Source: Candidatus Latescibacterota bacterium
GTDB taxonomy: Bacteria; Krumholzibacteriota; Krumholzibacteriia; WVZY01; JAKEHA01
Direction of reading: 5' to 3'
NCBI GenBank assembly: GCA_022615275.1
Contig: JAKEHA010000055.1
Coordinates: 1-9,653, forward strand
Length of the DNA stretch: 9,653 nt
In this document: in pieces, positions 1 through 6,595 of the stretch
How positions within the stretch are numbered: the first letter of the stretch is position 1
Layout of the letters: every line of letters starts with the position of its first letter
Program-made: the position numbers and the translations under genes
Notes under the pieces: generated by a model
Seen by the model: the letters and a program-made list of their open reading frames with translations, nothing else
The model's database searches: none
What the model was told of the DNA's origin: nothing

Positions 1-17
1 CGGGCGCGGGAATCGTG

Positions 18-23
18 TATACT
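18..23 (+). promoter_or_regulatory. Possible -10 box (TATACT) for the aconitase-family gene
   Basis: TATACT matches the sigma-70 -10 consensus at five of six positions. A start point about seven bases downstream would leave a leader of roughly nine bases before the ATG at 39. The matching -35 box would lie outside the window, so this is only half a promoter and could be chance. Confidence 0.35.
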
Positions 24-27
24 GCGC

Positions 28-34
28 GGGAGGT
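28..34 (+). promoter_or_regulatory. Shine-Dalgarno that fixes the start of the aconitase-family gene at 39
   Basis: GGGAGGT is a near-perfect ribosome binding site, four bases before the ATG at 39. The same frame also has a GTG at 15, but that codon has no such site in front and lies upstream of this one. The ATG at 39 is therefore the likely start. Confidence 0.75.
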
Positions 35-38
35 ATCG

Positions 39-2081
39 ATGGCCACCCAGGACGCGCACCACATGCGGCCGGCGAAGCTGAAACCGGGGGTCACGCCGGA
101 CGAGATCGAACGGCCGCTGGAAGCGGGAGTCACCGACGCGCATCGCGTCGTCCGCGGCACCGCGCTGATATTCTGGGACCCCAAGCACCCGGGCCAGAAG
201 CTCGACGCCATCGATACCGACCAGATCACGCCCGCCAAGGACTGCGTTTCCGAAAGCCTCGACGCCCTCGACAAGCACTGGAAGGAGGGCGCGTTCCGGT
301 TCCTGATGCCGGATTTCCGCGCCCGCGTCCATCGCGGCGAGACCTTTCTGGTGGCCGGCGACCGCTTCGCCATCGGGTCCTCGCGCGAGATGAGCCCGGC
401 GGGACTGCGTGCCATCGCGGAAGAGGCCGGCCTCGAGATGGTGATCGTGTGCGGCCGCAATGTCGGCGACATCTTTCGACGCAACGCGCTCAACCTCGGC
501 CTGGAAGTCGTGCAGAGTGCCGAAGCGGTGGCGGACGCGCAGGACGGCGACCGCTTCGCGTACGTGCCCGAATCCCGCACGCTGACCAACGAGACGCGCG
601 GCAGGACCTACCAATCGGTGGCGCTCACACCCAAGGAAGACGAGATTCGCCGCTCGGGTGGCATCTTTGCAATCGGCCGGCGCGAGTTTCGAGAGTCGGT
701 GGCGCGAACGCCGTCGGTCGAATGGCCCGACGAAGCGACCGCACGAGCGCTCACCGCCACCGAGCAGATCGTGTGGGCGCACCGCGTCGACAAGGACGCG
801 CGCGTGGTGCCCGGGCGCACGCTGCGCGTGTTCGCCGATCTCTTGCCCGCCTCCGACGGCACCGCGCCCTTCGCCATCCACACCTTCGATCAGATCGCGC
901 GCGGTACCATCTTCCCGCGCCAGGCGGCCATCGCGAACGACCACTTCGTGTTCACCGGTGCCGAGGCCGACGAAAAGCAGACCCGCATCGGGCGCGCGTT
1001 CGCGGAGCATAACGCGCTCGAGAAGCCGTTCTACGCCACGCCCGGCGACGGCATTTTTCATTTCTATTTTCCCGAGCAGGGGTTGATCCATCCCGGTCAG
1101 TTCATTCCCGGCGCGGACTCGCACTCGCGCGCGTACGGGGCCTACGGTGCGGTCGGCATCGGCGTGGGTTCGACCACGCTTGGCTTCGGATGGGCCACCG
1201 GCTACGTGTACTTCACGCCCGCGCGCGCCCGCCGCGTCGTGTTCACCGGCAAGCTGCAGCCGTGGGTGACGGGCAAGGACGTCGTGCTAAAGCTGCTCGA
1301 GGGATGGGGAGCCAAACAGGCGCAGGGCATGTCGGTCGAGTTGGTCGATGCCAACCTCCAGCTTCCCATCGCGTATCGAAACACCATCGCCAACATGATG
1401 GCCGAGGCGGAAGCGCAAAACGGGATCTTCGCGCCCGACGACGTCACCTATGCCTGGTACGCGACCAAGGGCTTCGCGGATCTGCCGTATCCGCGCGTGA
1501 CACCGGGTGCGGACGCACGTTACGAGATCGACGAAGTGCTCGATCTATCGAAGGTGGTGCCGATGGTGGCGAAACCGTTCAGCCCCGGCAACGCCTTCCC
1601 GGCCGACGAGATCGCGCGCGAGCGCATCACCTTCGACAAGGCGTTCATCGGGTCGTGCACCAACGGGAGCTACGACGACCTCCTGCAAGCGGCGCTGGTC
1701 GTCAAGCGCGCGCGCGAGGCGGGTTTCGAGCGGGCGGAGAAACCGTTGATCGTGTTCCCCGGGTCAGGTGGCGTGAAGCGCCTGATCGAGCGCCCCGACG
1801 CGCGTCTGGGCGGCGAGTCGGTGGCGGACGTGCTGCGCTCGATCGGTGCGGAGATACGACAGTCGTGGTGCGGCCCGTGCTTCGGGCAGGGACCGGACGC
1901 GCTCAAGCACGGCGAGCGCGCGATCACGTCGTTCAATCGCAACTGGCAGAATCGAATGGGTGTCGGCGGAGAAGGATATCTCGCCAGCCCGTCGGTGGTC
2001 GCGTCGTCGGCGCTGGCGGGATACATGGCGCCGCCCAGCGAATTGGGGATCGAGTGGAACGCGGAGGCGTTCGCGGTCTAG
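39..2081 (+). CDS. Aconitase-family hydro-lyase, LeuD-like swivel fused ahead of LeuC-like catalytic part
   Basis: The product has 680 residues and belongs to the [4Fe-4S] aconitase / 3-isopropylmalate dehydratase superfamily, which isomerises or dehydrates hydroxy-acids in the cytoplasm. Residues ~40-185 look like the small swivel domain: an IDTDQI-type segment, then GSSRE at 113-117, then a GDIFRRNALNLGL segment. Residues ~220-680 look like the large subunit: GADSHS at 358-363, GSCTNG with Cys540, and WCGPC with Cys611 and Cys614. These three cysteines fit the cluster ligands. The C-terminus carries the family pattern SFNRNW...GYLASPSVVASSA. Swivel-first order resembles AcnB domains 4-1-2-3, but the N-terminal HEAT-like domain of AcnB is absent. 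CGPC resembles aconitase more than LeuC, while the overall size is near LeuC plus LeuD. The substrate cannot be assigned; aconitate, isopropylmalate, homoaconitate and methylated malates are all possible. Family membership is near certain. Confidence 0.93.
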   Translation: MATQDAHHMRPAKLKPGVTPDEIERPLEAGVTDAHRVVRGTALIFWDPKHPGQKLDAIDTDQITPAKDCVSESLDALDKHWKEGAFRFLMPDFRARVHRGETFLVAGDRFAIGSSREMSPAGLRAIAEEAGLEMVIVCGRNVGDIFRRNALNLGLEVVQSAEAVADAQDGDRFAYVPESRTLTNETRGRTYQSVALTPKEDEIRRSGGIFAIGRREFRESVARTPSVEWPDEATARALTATEQIVWAHRVDKDARVVPGRTLRVFADLLPASDGTAPFAIHTFDQIARGTIFPRQAAIANDHFVFTGAEADEKQTRIGRAFAEHNALEKPFYATPGDGIFHFYFPEQGLIHPGQFIPGADSHSRAYGAYGAVGIGVGSTTLGFGWATGYVYFTPARARRVVFTGKLQPWVTGKDVVLKLLEGWGAKQAQGMSVELVDANLQLPIAYRNTIANMMAEAEAQNGIFAPDDVTYAWYATKGFADLPYPRVTPGADARYEIDEVLDLSKVVPMVAKPFSPGNAFPADEIARERITFDKAFIGSCTNGSYDDLLQAALVVKRAREAGFERAEKPLIVFPGSGGVKRLIERPDARLGGESVADVLRSIGAEIRQSWCGPCFGQGPDALKHGERAITSFNRNWQNRMGVGGEGYLASPSVVASSALAGYMAPPSELGIEWNAEAFAV

Positions 2082-2662
2082 CGCGCGAGCTTCCCCGCCA
2101 ACTCCACCAACGCCGAGGCGACGGCGTAGACGGCGTCGCGCTCTTTGGGATCGATCAGGTCGCCGTTCGCGTCGAACGCGGTGGCCGCCTTCGAGAGCGC
2201 CTTCTGCTGCGGAATGACGATCATCCCGCACGTTTGCAGGACCCAACGCGCGTGATAGAGTCCGCGCAGTCCGCCGAGCGCGCCGTTCGACGCCGACGTG
2301 AGCGCCGCCGGCTTGTTGCGCGCCCACGTGAGCCCGCTCTTCTCCGTTGGAGTCGGCCGCGACGCCCAGTCGACCGTGTTCTTGAACAGCGGTGTCACGC
2401 TGCCGTTGTACTCGGGCAGCGTGAAGAGCATCGCGTCGTGCGCGGCGAACACGTCCTTGAGCGCGAGCGCGTTGCGCGGCAAGCCGTCCCACTTCTCCAG
2501 GTCCGCGTCGTAGAGCGGCAGCGGATAGTCGCGCAGATCGAGGCGCGTGACGGTCGCGCCCGCGCGTTCCAGCCCGTCGGCGGCGATGTGCACGAGCTTG
2601 CGATTGAAGGACCCCTCGCGCAGGCTGGCGGCGAGGGCGACGACGCGGGGTGGCGGACTCAT
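2078..2662 (-). CDS. NADPH-dependent FMN / quinone reductase, flavodoxin-like fold
   Basis: The 194-residue product fits the NADPH-dependent FMN reductase family (ChrR/YieF/ArsH-like). These are cytoplasmic flavoproteins that reduce quinones, azo compounds, chromate or free flavin. After the first strand, SLREGSFN at residues 13-20 is the family's phosphate-binding loop. PEYNGS at 83-88, followed by TPLFKNTVDW, is the FMN-contact signature. SASNGALGGLRG lies at about 123-134. The length is typical and the gene looks intact. The start at 2662 is the first start codon in frame. It has no Shine-Dalgarno but sits the right distance from a -10 box to be leaderless. The stop overlaps the stop of the upstream convergent gene by four bases (CTAG). 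The gene is divergent from an aldo/keto reductase. The physiological substrate is unknown. Confidence 0.9.
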   Translation of the reverse strand: MSPPPRVVALAASLREGSFNRKLVHIAADGLERAGATVTRLDLRDYPLPLYDADLEKWDGLPRNALALKDVFAAHDAMLFTLPEYNGSVTPLFKNTVDWASRPTPTEKSGLTWARNKPAALTSASNGALGGLRGLYHARWVLQTCGMIVIPQQKALSKAATAFDANGDLIDPKERDAVYAVASALVELAGKLAR

Positions 2663-2668
2663 CGCGCG

Positions 2669-2697
2669 AGTATCGCGCGCGGCGGTCGCTTCGTCAA
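2669..2697 (-). promoter_or_regulatory. Sigma-70-type promoter for the FMN reductase, apparently leaderless
   Basis: Reading the minus strand, TTGACG (2697-2692) and GATACT (2674-2669) are separated by exactly 17 bases. Each matches its consensus at about five of six (-35) or four of six (-10) positions. Six bases separate the -10 box from the A of the ATG at 2662, which is where transcription would be expected to begin. Confidence 0.6.
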
Positions 2698-2707
2698 TCG
2701 AGCGACC
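2684..2707. promoter_or_regulatory. Inverted repeat, candidate operator between the divergent reductases
   Basis: GGTCGCT at 2684-2690 and AGCGACC at 2701-2707 are perfect inverted copies with a 10-base spacer. Allowing one bulged T at 2691, the symmetry gains two more pairs. The repeat covers the whole -35 box of the minus-strand FMN reductase promoter and lies just before the ribosome site of the aldo/keto reductase. A dimeric repressor bound here could control both genes. The regulator is not in the window. Confidence 0.45.
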
Positions 2708-2715
2708 ACACGAAC

Positions 2716-2722
2716 AAGGAGA
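2716..2722 (+). promoter_or_regulatory. Shine-Dalgarno of the aldo/keto reductase
   Basis: AAGGAGA lies five bases before the ATG at 2728. It selects that codon over an in-frame upstream start at 2650, which would lie inside the divergent FMN reductase gene. Confidence 0.8.
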
Positions 2723-2727
2723 GAGGC

Positions 2728-3693
2728 ATGGAGTACAGGCGGCTGGGACGATCGGGCCTCAGGGTATCCGCGATCTCGCTCGGGGCGTGGGTCACCTACG
2801 GGGCGCAGGTGGGCGAAGACATCGCCTTCGCGTGCATGACCGAGGCGTTCGAGCGCGGCGTCAACTTCTTCGACAACGCGGAGGCCTACGCCTCGGGCAA
2901 AGCCGAAGTGGTCATGGGCAACGTGATCCGGCGCGCGGGCTGGAAGCGCTCCGACTTGGTGATATCGACCAAGCTGTTTTGGGGGGGCAAGGGCCCGAAC
3001 GACAAGGGCCTCTCGCGCAAGCGTATCATCGAGGGGACCGAACGGTCGCTCTCGCGTCTGCAGCTCGACTACGTCGACATTCTGTTTTGCCATCGCCCGG
3101 ACCCGGAGACGCCCATCGAAGAGACCGTGCGCGCGCTCAATCACGTGCTCGCGCAGGGCAAGGCGTTGTATTGGGGGACGAGCGAGTGGAGCGCGGACGA
3201 GATCGCGGAAGCGGCCGCGATCGCCCAGCGCGAGCACCTCATCGGGCCCGCGGCCGAACAGCCGCAGTACAACATGTTCCACCGCGATCGCGTGGAGAGG
3301 GAATACGCGCATCTCTACGACGATATCGGACTGGGGACGACGATCTGGAGCCCGTTGGCCAGCGGACTCTTGACCGGCAAGTACGACCGTGGACCCGTCA
3401 AAGGAACGCGCGCTGAGCTCCCGGGAATGGAGTGGCTGCGGGAAGAACTGGTGGGGGAATCGGCGCGCCCGAGAATCGAGAAGGTCAAGAAGCTCGAGGC
3501 GGTCGCCGACCAATTGGGCTGCTCACGCGCGCAGCTCGCGATCGCGTGGTGTTTGAAGAACCCGCGTGTAAGCTCGGTGATCACGGGTGCGACGAAGCGG
3601 GAGCAGGTCACGGAGAACCTGGGCGCGCTCGGGGTCGTGGCGCGGCTTGGACCCGACGCGATGACGACCATCGACCGGATTCTGGCGCAGTAG
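2728..3693 (+). CDS. Aldo/keto reductase, potassium-channel beta-subunit-like (AKR6-type)
   Basis: The 321-residue product is a cytoplasmic NADPH-dependent TIM-barrel oxidoreductase acting on aldehydes or ketones. The catalytic tetrad is complete: Asp49 and Tyr54 in DNAEAY, Lys82 in STK, and His122 in FCHRPD. Features typical of the Kv-beta/YghZ branch include YWGTSEWS (148-155), QYNMFHRDRVE (180-190), WSPLASGLLTGKY (207-219) and QLAIAWCLKNPRVSSVITGA (269-288). The last of these belongs to the cofactor-binding end of the barrel. Length and both termini are normal. The start is set by the AAGGAGA site. The gene is transcribed away from the FMN reductase and ends before a strong terminator, so it is probably monocistronic. 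No channel subunit is nearby, so a role in detoxifying reactive carbonyls is more likely than channel regulation. The physiological substrate cannot be told from sequence. Confidence 0.94.
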   Translation: MEYRRLGRSGLRVSAISLGAWVTYGAQVGEDIAFACMTEAFERGVNFFDNAEAYASGKAEVVMGNVIRRAGWKRSDLVISTKLFWGGKGPNDKGLSRKRIIEGTERSLSRLQLDYVDILFCHRPDPETPIEETVRALNHVLAQGKALYWGTSEWSADEIAEAAAIAQREHLIGPAAEQPQYNMFHRDRVEREYAHLYDDIGLGTTIWSPLASGLLTGKYDRGPVKGTRAELPGMEWLREELVGESARPRIEKVKKLEAVADQLGCSRAQLAIAWCLKNPRVSSVITGATKREQVTENLGALGVVARLGPDAMTTIDRILAQ

Positions 3694-3700
3694 GCGCGCA

Positions 3701-3735
3701 AAAAAAGATCCCGGGCGAAACCCGGGATCTTTCTT
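3701..3735 (+). terminator. Rho-independent terminator after the aldo/keto reductase
   Basis: A perfect 12-base-pair stem pairs AAAGATCCCGGG (3704-3715) with CCCGGGATCTTT (3721-3732) around a CGAAA loop. An A-run (3700-3706) precedes it and T-rich sequence follows, so it could also work on the minus strand. Confidence 0.9.
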
Positions 3736-3816
3736 AAGCGCTCAGGAACTGAACGCCATAGTGCAGGGACCGATACAATAGCACGGGCCCACAAGGGGAT
3801 CAAGCACGTTTTTGTG

Positions 3817-3844
3817 TTGTCCCGTTATCCCGTTGTGGTAGAAT
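3817..3844 (+). promoter_or_regulatory. Candidate distal promoter of sucA
   Basis: TTGTCC (3817-3822) and TAGAAT (3839-3844) have a 16-base spacer and give a plausible sigma-70 promoter. The start would fall near 3851, at the foot of the first hairpin, leaving a leader of about 187 bases. The region is AT-richer than its surroundings. Confidence 0.45.
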
Positions 3845-3904
3845 GATTTCGGCGCTTGGGCGGCGCCCCGCAGCGCGCACCGAGCGGAGCCGGAAAAGCC
3901 TTGT

Positions 3905-3932
3905 TTGACAGGCGAAAAAGGCCCGTGTTAAT
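3905..3932 (+). promoter_or_regulatory. Candidate proximal promoter of sucA
   Basis: TTGACA (3905-3910) is a perfect -35 box. A weaker -10, GTTAAT (3927-3932), follows after 16 bases, inside the AT-rich stretch TTAATTAA. The start would lie near 3939, about 100 bases before sucA. Confidence 0.45.
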
Positions 3933-4037
3933 TAACTGCGGCTAGACGCGGCACTTGGAGAAGCGCCGCGCGCATCGTTTCGGCGACGGAGTGCCGTTGC
4001 CGGCACATCGACCAGCGAGAATTGCGAGTATGTCCGA

Positions 4038-6530
4038 ATGAACCAACCGACCTCCCGTTCCCGTCCCGAGTCCATCGCCGTTTCACCACCCGATCCTCTG
4101 GCCGACGCGTATCGTCGGTGGGGCTACCTCCTGGCCGACCTCGACCCGATGGGTCGCATCGAGCCCTTCGAGCACCCCGATATCGCCGAGGCGCGCGCGA
4201 CCGCGGATGCGCGCGAGATCGAGGCGTGGCGATCGCTCTACGGCGGCAAGATCGGCTTCGAGTTCATGCACATGGTGGAGAAGGATCGCGTCGAGTGGAT
4301 GCGCGAGGCCATCGAAGCGGGGCCCCCCGCGCCCGACGCGCACTGGATTCTCGAGCGTCTCATGGAGACCGAACTCTTCGAGAGGTTCCTGCATACGAAA
4401 TACGTCGGCAGCAAGCGCTTCTCGGTGGAAGGGGTCGCGGCGCTGATCCCGCTGCTCGATTCGATCCTGGACGCCTCGGGTGGTCTGGGTGCGGAGTACC
4501 TCTACATCGCGATGAGCCACCGCGGCCGCTTGAACGTGATGAAGAGCATCGTCAACCTGCCCATCGAGGACATCTTCGCCGGCATCGAGGACGTCGACCC
4601 CCGCAGCGTGCTCGGCAGCGGCGACGTCAAGTATCACATCGGCGCCACCGGCCGCTATCGCACGCATTCGGGCCGCGACATCGAGGTCCATCTTTCCACC
4701 AATCCCAGCCACCTGGAAGCCGTGGACGCCGTGATCATGGGGCGGGTGCGCGCGCGCCAGGAACGCTGGGGTGCCACCGGCATCGAACGCATCCTGCCGG
4801 TGACGCTGCACGGCGACGCCGCCTTCGCCGGCCAGGGGATCGCGTCGGAGACGTTGAACTTTGCCGACATCCCGTACTACGAGGTGGGCGGGACGATCCA
4901 CGTCATCGTCAACAATCTGATTGGATTCACCGCCGAGCCGATTGCGCTGCACAGCACCCGTTTCTCGTCGGAAACCGCCAAGCGCGTCTCGATGCCGGTC
5001 ATCCATGTCAACGCGGAGGCGCCGGGCGCGGTGTGGTGGGCCGGCAAGCTGGCCTCCGAATACCGCCGCCGTTTCCACAGCGACGTCCTCATCGACGTGA
5101 TCGGTTTCCGCCGCTATGGCCACAGCGAGATCGAGGATCCGACCATCACGCAGCCGGTGTTGTACGACAAGATCGCGAAGCACCCGCTGGCGTGGGAAGT
5201 CTATGCGCAGGAGCTGGGGCTCGACGCCGCGACCGTCGAGACCATGAAGGCGCGCGCCACCGCGGGGTTACGCGAGGGCCAGGAGAAGGGGCGCCAGTAC
5301 GAGCGGCGCCCGGTGTTTTGGAAGCTGCCCGAGTTCTGGGGCCGCTACGTGGGCGGGCCCTACGACCCGGCGTACGGCGTCGAAACCGGCGTGCCGATCG
5401 AGCGCGTGCGCGAGATCGCGGCGCGCATCACACGCGTGCCGGATGGATTCAACCCCCACCCCAAGATCGCGAAGCTCCTCCAGCAGCGCGTCGAGATGGC
5501 CGAGGGCACGCGCAAGGTGGACTTCGGCATGGCGGAAGCACTCGCGTTCGGTTCGTTGGTGACGTCCGGGGTTCGCATTCGCCTGACCGGTCAGGACTCG
5601 CGGCGCGGCACGTTCAATCACCGCCACGCGGCCTTGATCGACATCCGCACCAGTCAGGCGTACATGCCGCTAGCACACGTCGCCGAAGGCCAAGCCGAGT
5701 TCGTCGCGGTCGACAGCCCGCTCTCGGAGGCCGCGGCCATGGGCTTCGAATACGGCTACAGCCGTGAGTACCCGGACGCGCTGGTGCTCTGGGAGGCGCA
5801 GTTCGGCGACTTCGCCAACGGCGCTCAGATCATCATCGACCAATTCGTGAGCGCCGGCGAGGACAAGTGGGGACTGCTGTCGGGGCTGGTGTTGCTGCTT
5901 CCGCACGGGCACGAGGGTAACGGGCCCGAGCACTCGAGCGCGCGGATTGAACGCTTCCTGCAACTGGCCGCGCACGACAACATGCAAATCTGCCAGCCCT
6001 CGACGGCCTCGCAGTACTTCCACCTCTTGCGCCGGCAGGCGCTGCGCGCGTGGCGAAAGCCGCTGATTGTTTTCACGCCCAAGAGCATGCTGCGCGCGGA
6101 TGCCGCGTGCTCGAACGTCGACGAGCTGGCCAACGGCGCGTTCCGGCCCGTCCTCGGCGACCCGGAAGCGAACAACGTGCGCGCCGTGCTGGTATGCTCG
6201 GGCAAGATCGCGCACGAGCTGCGCGCCGAGCGCGCCGCGCAGGGGGCAATGGACCGCGCGATCGTCACCATCGAACAGTTCTACCCGTTCCCGGAGGCGG
6301 CGGTGGCCGAGGCCCTGCGCGCGTTCCCGGAGACCGCGAAGATCGTGTGGGTCCAGGAGGAGCCCGCCAACATGGGCGCGCTCGGCTACATGCGACCGCG
6401 TCTGAAGTCGGCCCTGGGTGGACGCCACGTCTCCAGCATCAAGCGCTACGAGAGCGCGAGTCCAGCCACGGGGTCGGCCAAGGCCCACGCGCTGGAGCAG
6501 AAAGCGCTCATCAAGCTCGCGTTCGCGTAG
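4038..6530 (+). CDS. sucA: 2-oxoglutarate dehydrogenase E1 component, short N-terminus
   Basis: The 830-residue product is the thiamine-diphosphate E1 subunit that decarboxylates 2-oxoglutarate and passes succinyl to the E2 lipoyl domain. Landmarks: MSHRGRLNV with His161, YHIGATG with His200, GDAAFAGQG (259-267) with VNN (291-293) for cofactor and metal, GHSEIEDP (361-368), RGTFNHRHA (523-531), and EAQFGDFANGAQ followed by LLPHGHEGNGPEHSSAR (621-636). E. coli SucA is about 930 residues. Here the family match begins almost at once, at YRRWGYLLADLDPMG, so the usual N-terminal helix that helps bind E2 is missing. This is not a start-site error: upstream in frame there is no ATG, GTG or TTG before the TAA at 3933. 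The ribosome site is poor. No sucB or lpd follows, and a terminator lies downstream, so the gene appears to stand alone. Its E2/E3 partners must lie elsewhere. Confidence 0.95.
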   Translation: MNQPTSRSRPESIAVSPPDPLADAYRRWGYLLADLDPMGRIEPFEHPDIAEARATADAREIEAWRSLYGGKIGFEFMHMVEKDRVEWMREAIEAGPPAPDAHWILERLMETELFERFLHTKYVGSKRFSVEGVAALIPLLDSILDASGGLGAEYLYIAMSHRGRLNVMKSIVNLPIEDIFAGIEDVDPRSVLGSGDVKYHIGATGRYRTHSGRDIEVHLSTNPSHLEAVDAVIMGRVRARQERWGATGIERILPVTLHGDAAFAGQGIASETLNFADIPYYEVGGTIHVIVNNLIGFTAEPIALHSTRFSSETAKRVSMPVIHVNAEAPGAVWWAGKLASEYRRRFHSDVLIDVIGFRRYGHSEIEDPTITQPVLYDKIAKHPLAWEVYAQELGLDAATVETMKARATAGLREGQEKGRQYERRPVFWKLPEFWGRYVGGPYDPAYGVETGVPIERVREIAARITRVPDGFNPHPKIAKLLQQRVEMAEGTRKVDFGMAEALAFGSLVTSGVRIRLTGQDSRRGTFNHRHAALIDIRTSQAYMPLAHVAEGQAEFVAVDSPLSEAAAMGFEYGYSREYPDALVLWEAQFGDFANGAQIIIDQFVSAGEDKWGLLSGLVLLLPHGHEGNGPEHSSARIERFLQLAAHDNMQICQPSTASQYFHLLRRQALRAWRKPLIVFTPKSMLRADAACSNVDELANGAFRPVLGDPEANNVRAVLVCSGKIAHELRAERAAQGAMDRAIVTIEQFYPFPEAAVAEALRAFPETAKIVWVQEEPANMGALGYMRPRLKSALGGRHVSSIKRYESASPATGSAKAHALEQKALIKLAFA

Positions 6531-6562
6531 GGCCGCGTCGTTGCCGGTCGTTCCCCGCGGCC
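6531..6562 (+). other. Stem-loop directly after the sucA stop codon
   Basis: GGCCGCG (6531-6537) pairs with CGCGGCC (6556-6562) around an 18-base loop, beginning at the base after TAG. No T-run follows, so it is not an intrinsic terminator by itself. It might stabilise the 3' end of the mRNA. Confidence 0.4.
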
Positions 6563-6595
6563 ACGCGATCTCATCCCGGCAAAGTTTTCCCACCG

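Larger units (their letters stand above)
3741..4037 (+). other. Gene-free leader region of sucA with several stem-loops
   Basis: No credible gene is seen in this stretch. It holds two candidate promoters and a lone TACAAT (-10-like, 3774-3779, without a good -35). It also holds short perfect hairpins: 3851-3867 (GGCGC/GCGCC), 3947-3970 (CGCGGC/GCCGCG) and 3991-4006 (GTGCCG/CGGCAC with a TTGC loop). A weaker one pairs GCCT at 3898-3901 with AGGC at 3910-3913. TCCCGTT occurs twice in tandem at 3820-3826 and 3828-3834. I could not match the leader to a known riboswitch family. Confidence 0.5.

Noticed and set aside
15..38. GTG at 15 as start of the aconitase-family gene
   Set aside because: The strong GGGAGGT site at 28-34 lies after it and points to the ATG at 39. 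The extra eight residues show no family similarity, and the GTG adjoins a -10-like TATACT.
39..2081. Calling the first gene acnB, leuC or a homoaconitase gene outright
   Set aside because: The domain order argues against leuC alone, the absent HEAT domain argues against acnB, and no substrate-specific residues allow a choice.
2650..2727. Longer aldo/keto reductase start at 2650
   Set aside because: It would overlap the divergent FMN reductase and its promoter. The ATG at 2728 has a strong ribosome site and begins exactly where the family begins.
1190..2839. Long plus-strand open frame across the aconitase-family gene and the FMN reductase
   Set aside because: It is arginine/glycine-rich, resembles no family, and lies out of frame over two well-recognised genes. 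High GC makes such frames common.
3851..4006. Known riboswitch in the sucA leader
   Set aside because: I looked for the hallmark conserved stretches of cobalamin, SAM, glycine and cyclic di-GMP riboswitches and saw none. It is left as an unclassified structured leader.
4083..5183. Long minus-strand frame opposite sucA
   Set aside because: Low-complexity Arg/Val/Asp/His-rich translation typical of the antisense of a GC-rich gene, with no motif or ribosome site.
4022..5767. Long plus-strand frame overlapping sucA in another frame
   Set aside because: The translation is Arg-rich with no recognisable motif, and sucA is conserved throughout this stretch.
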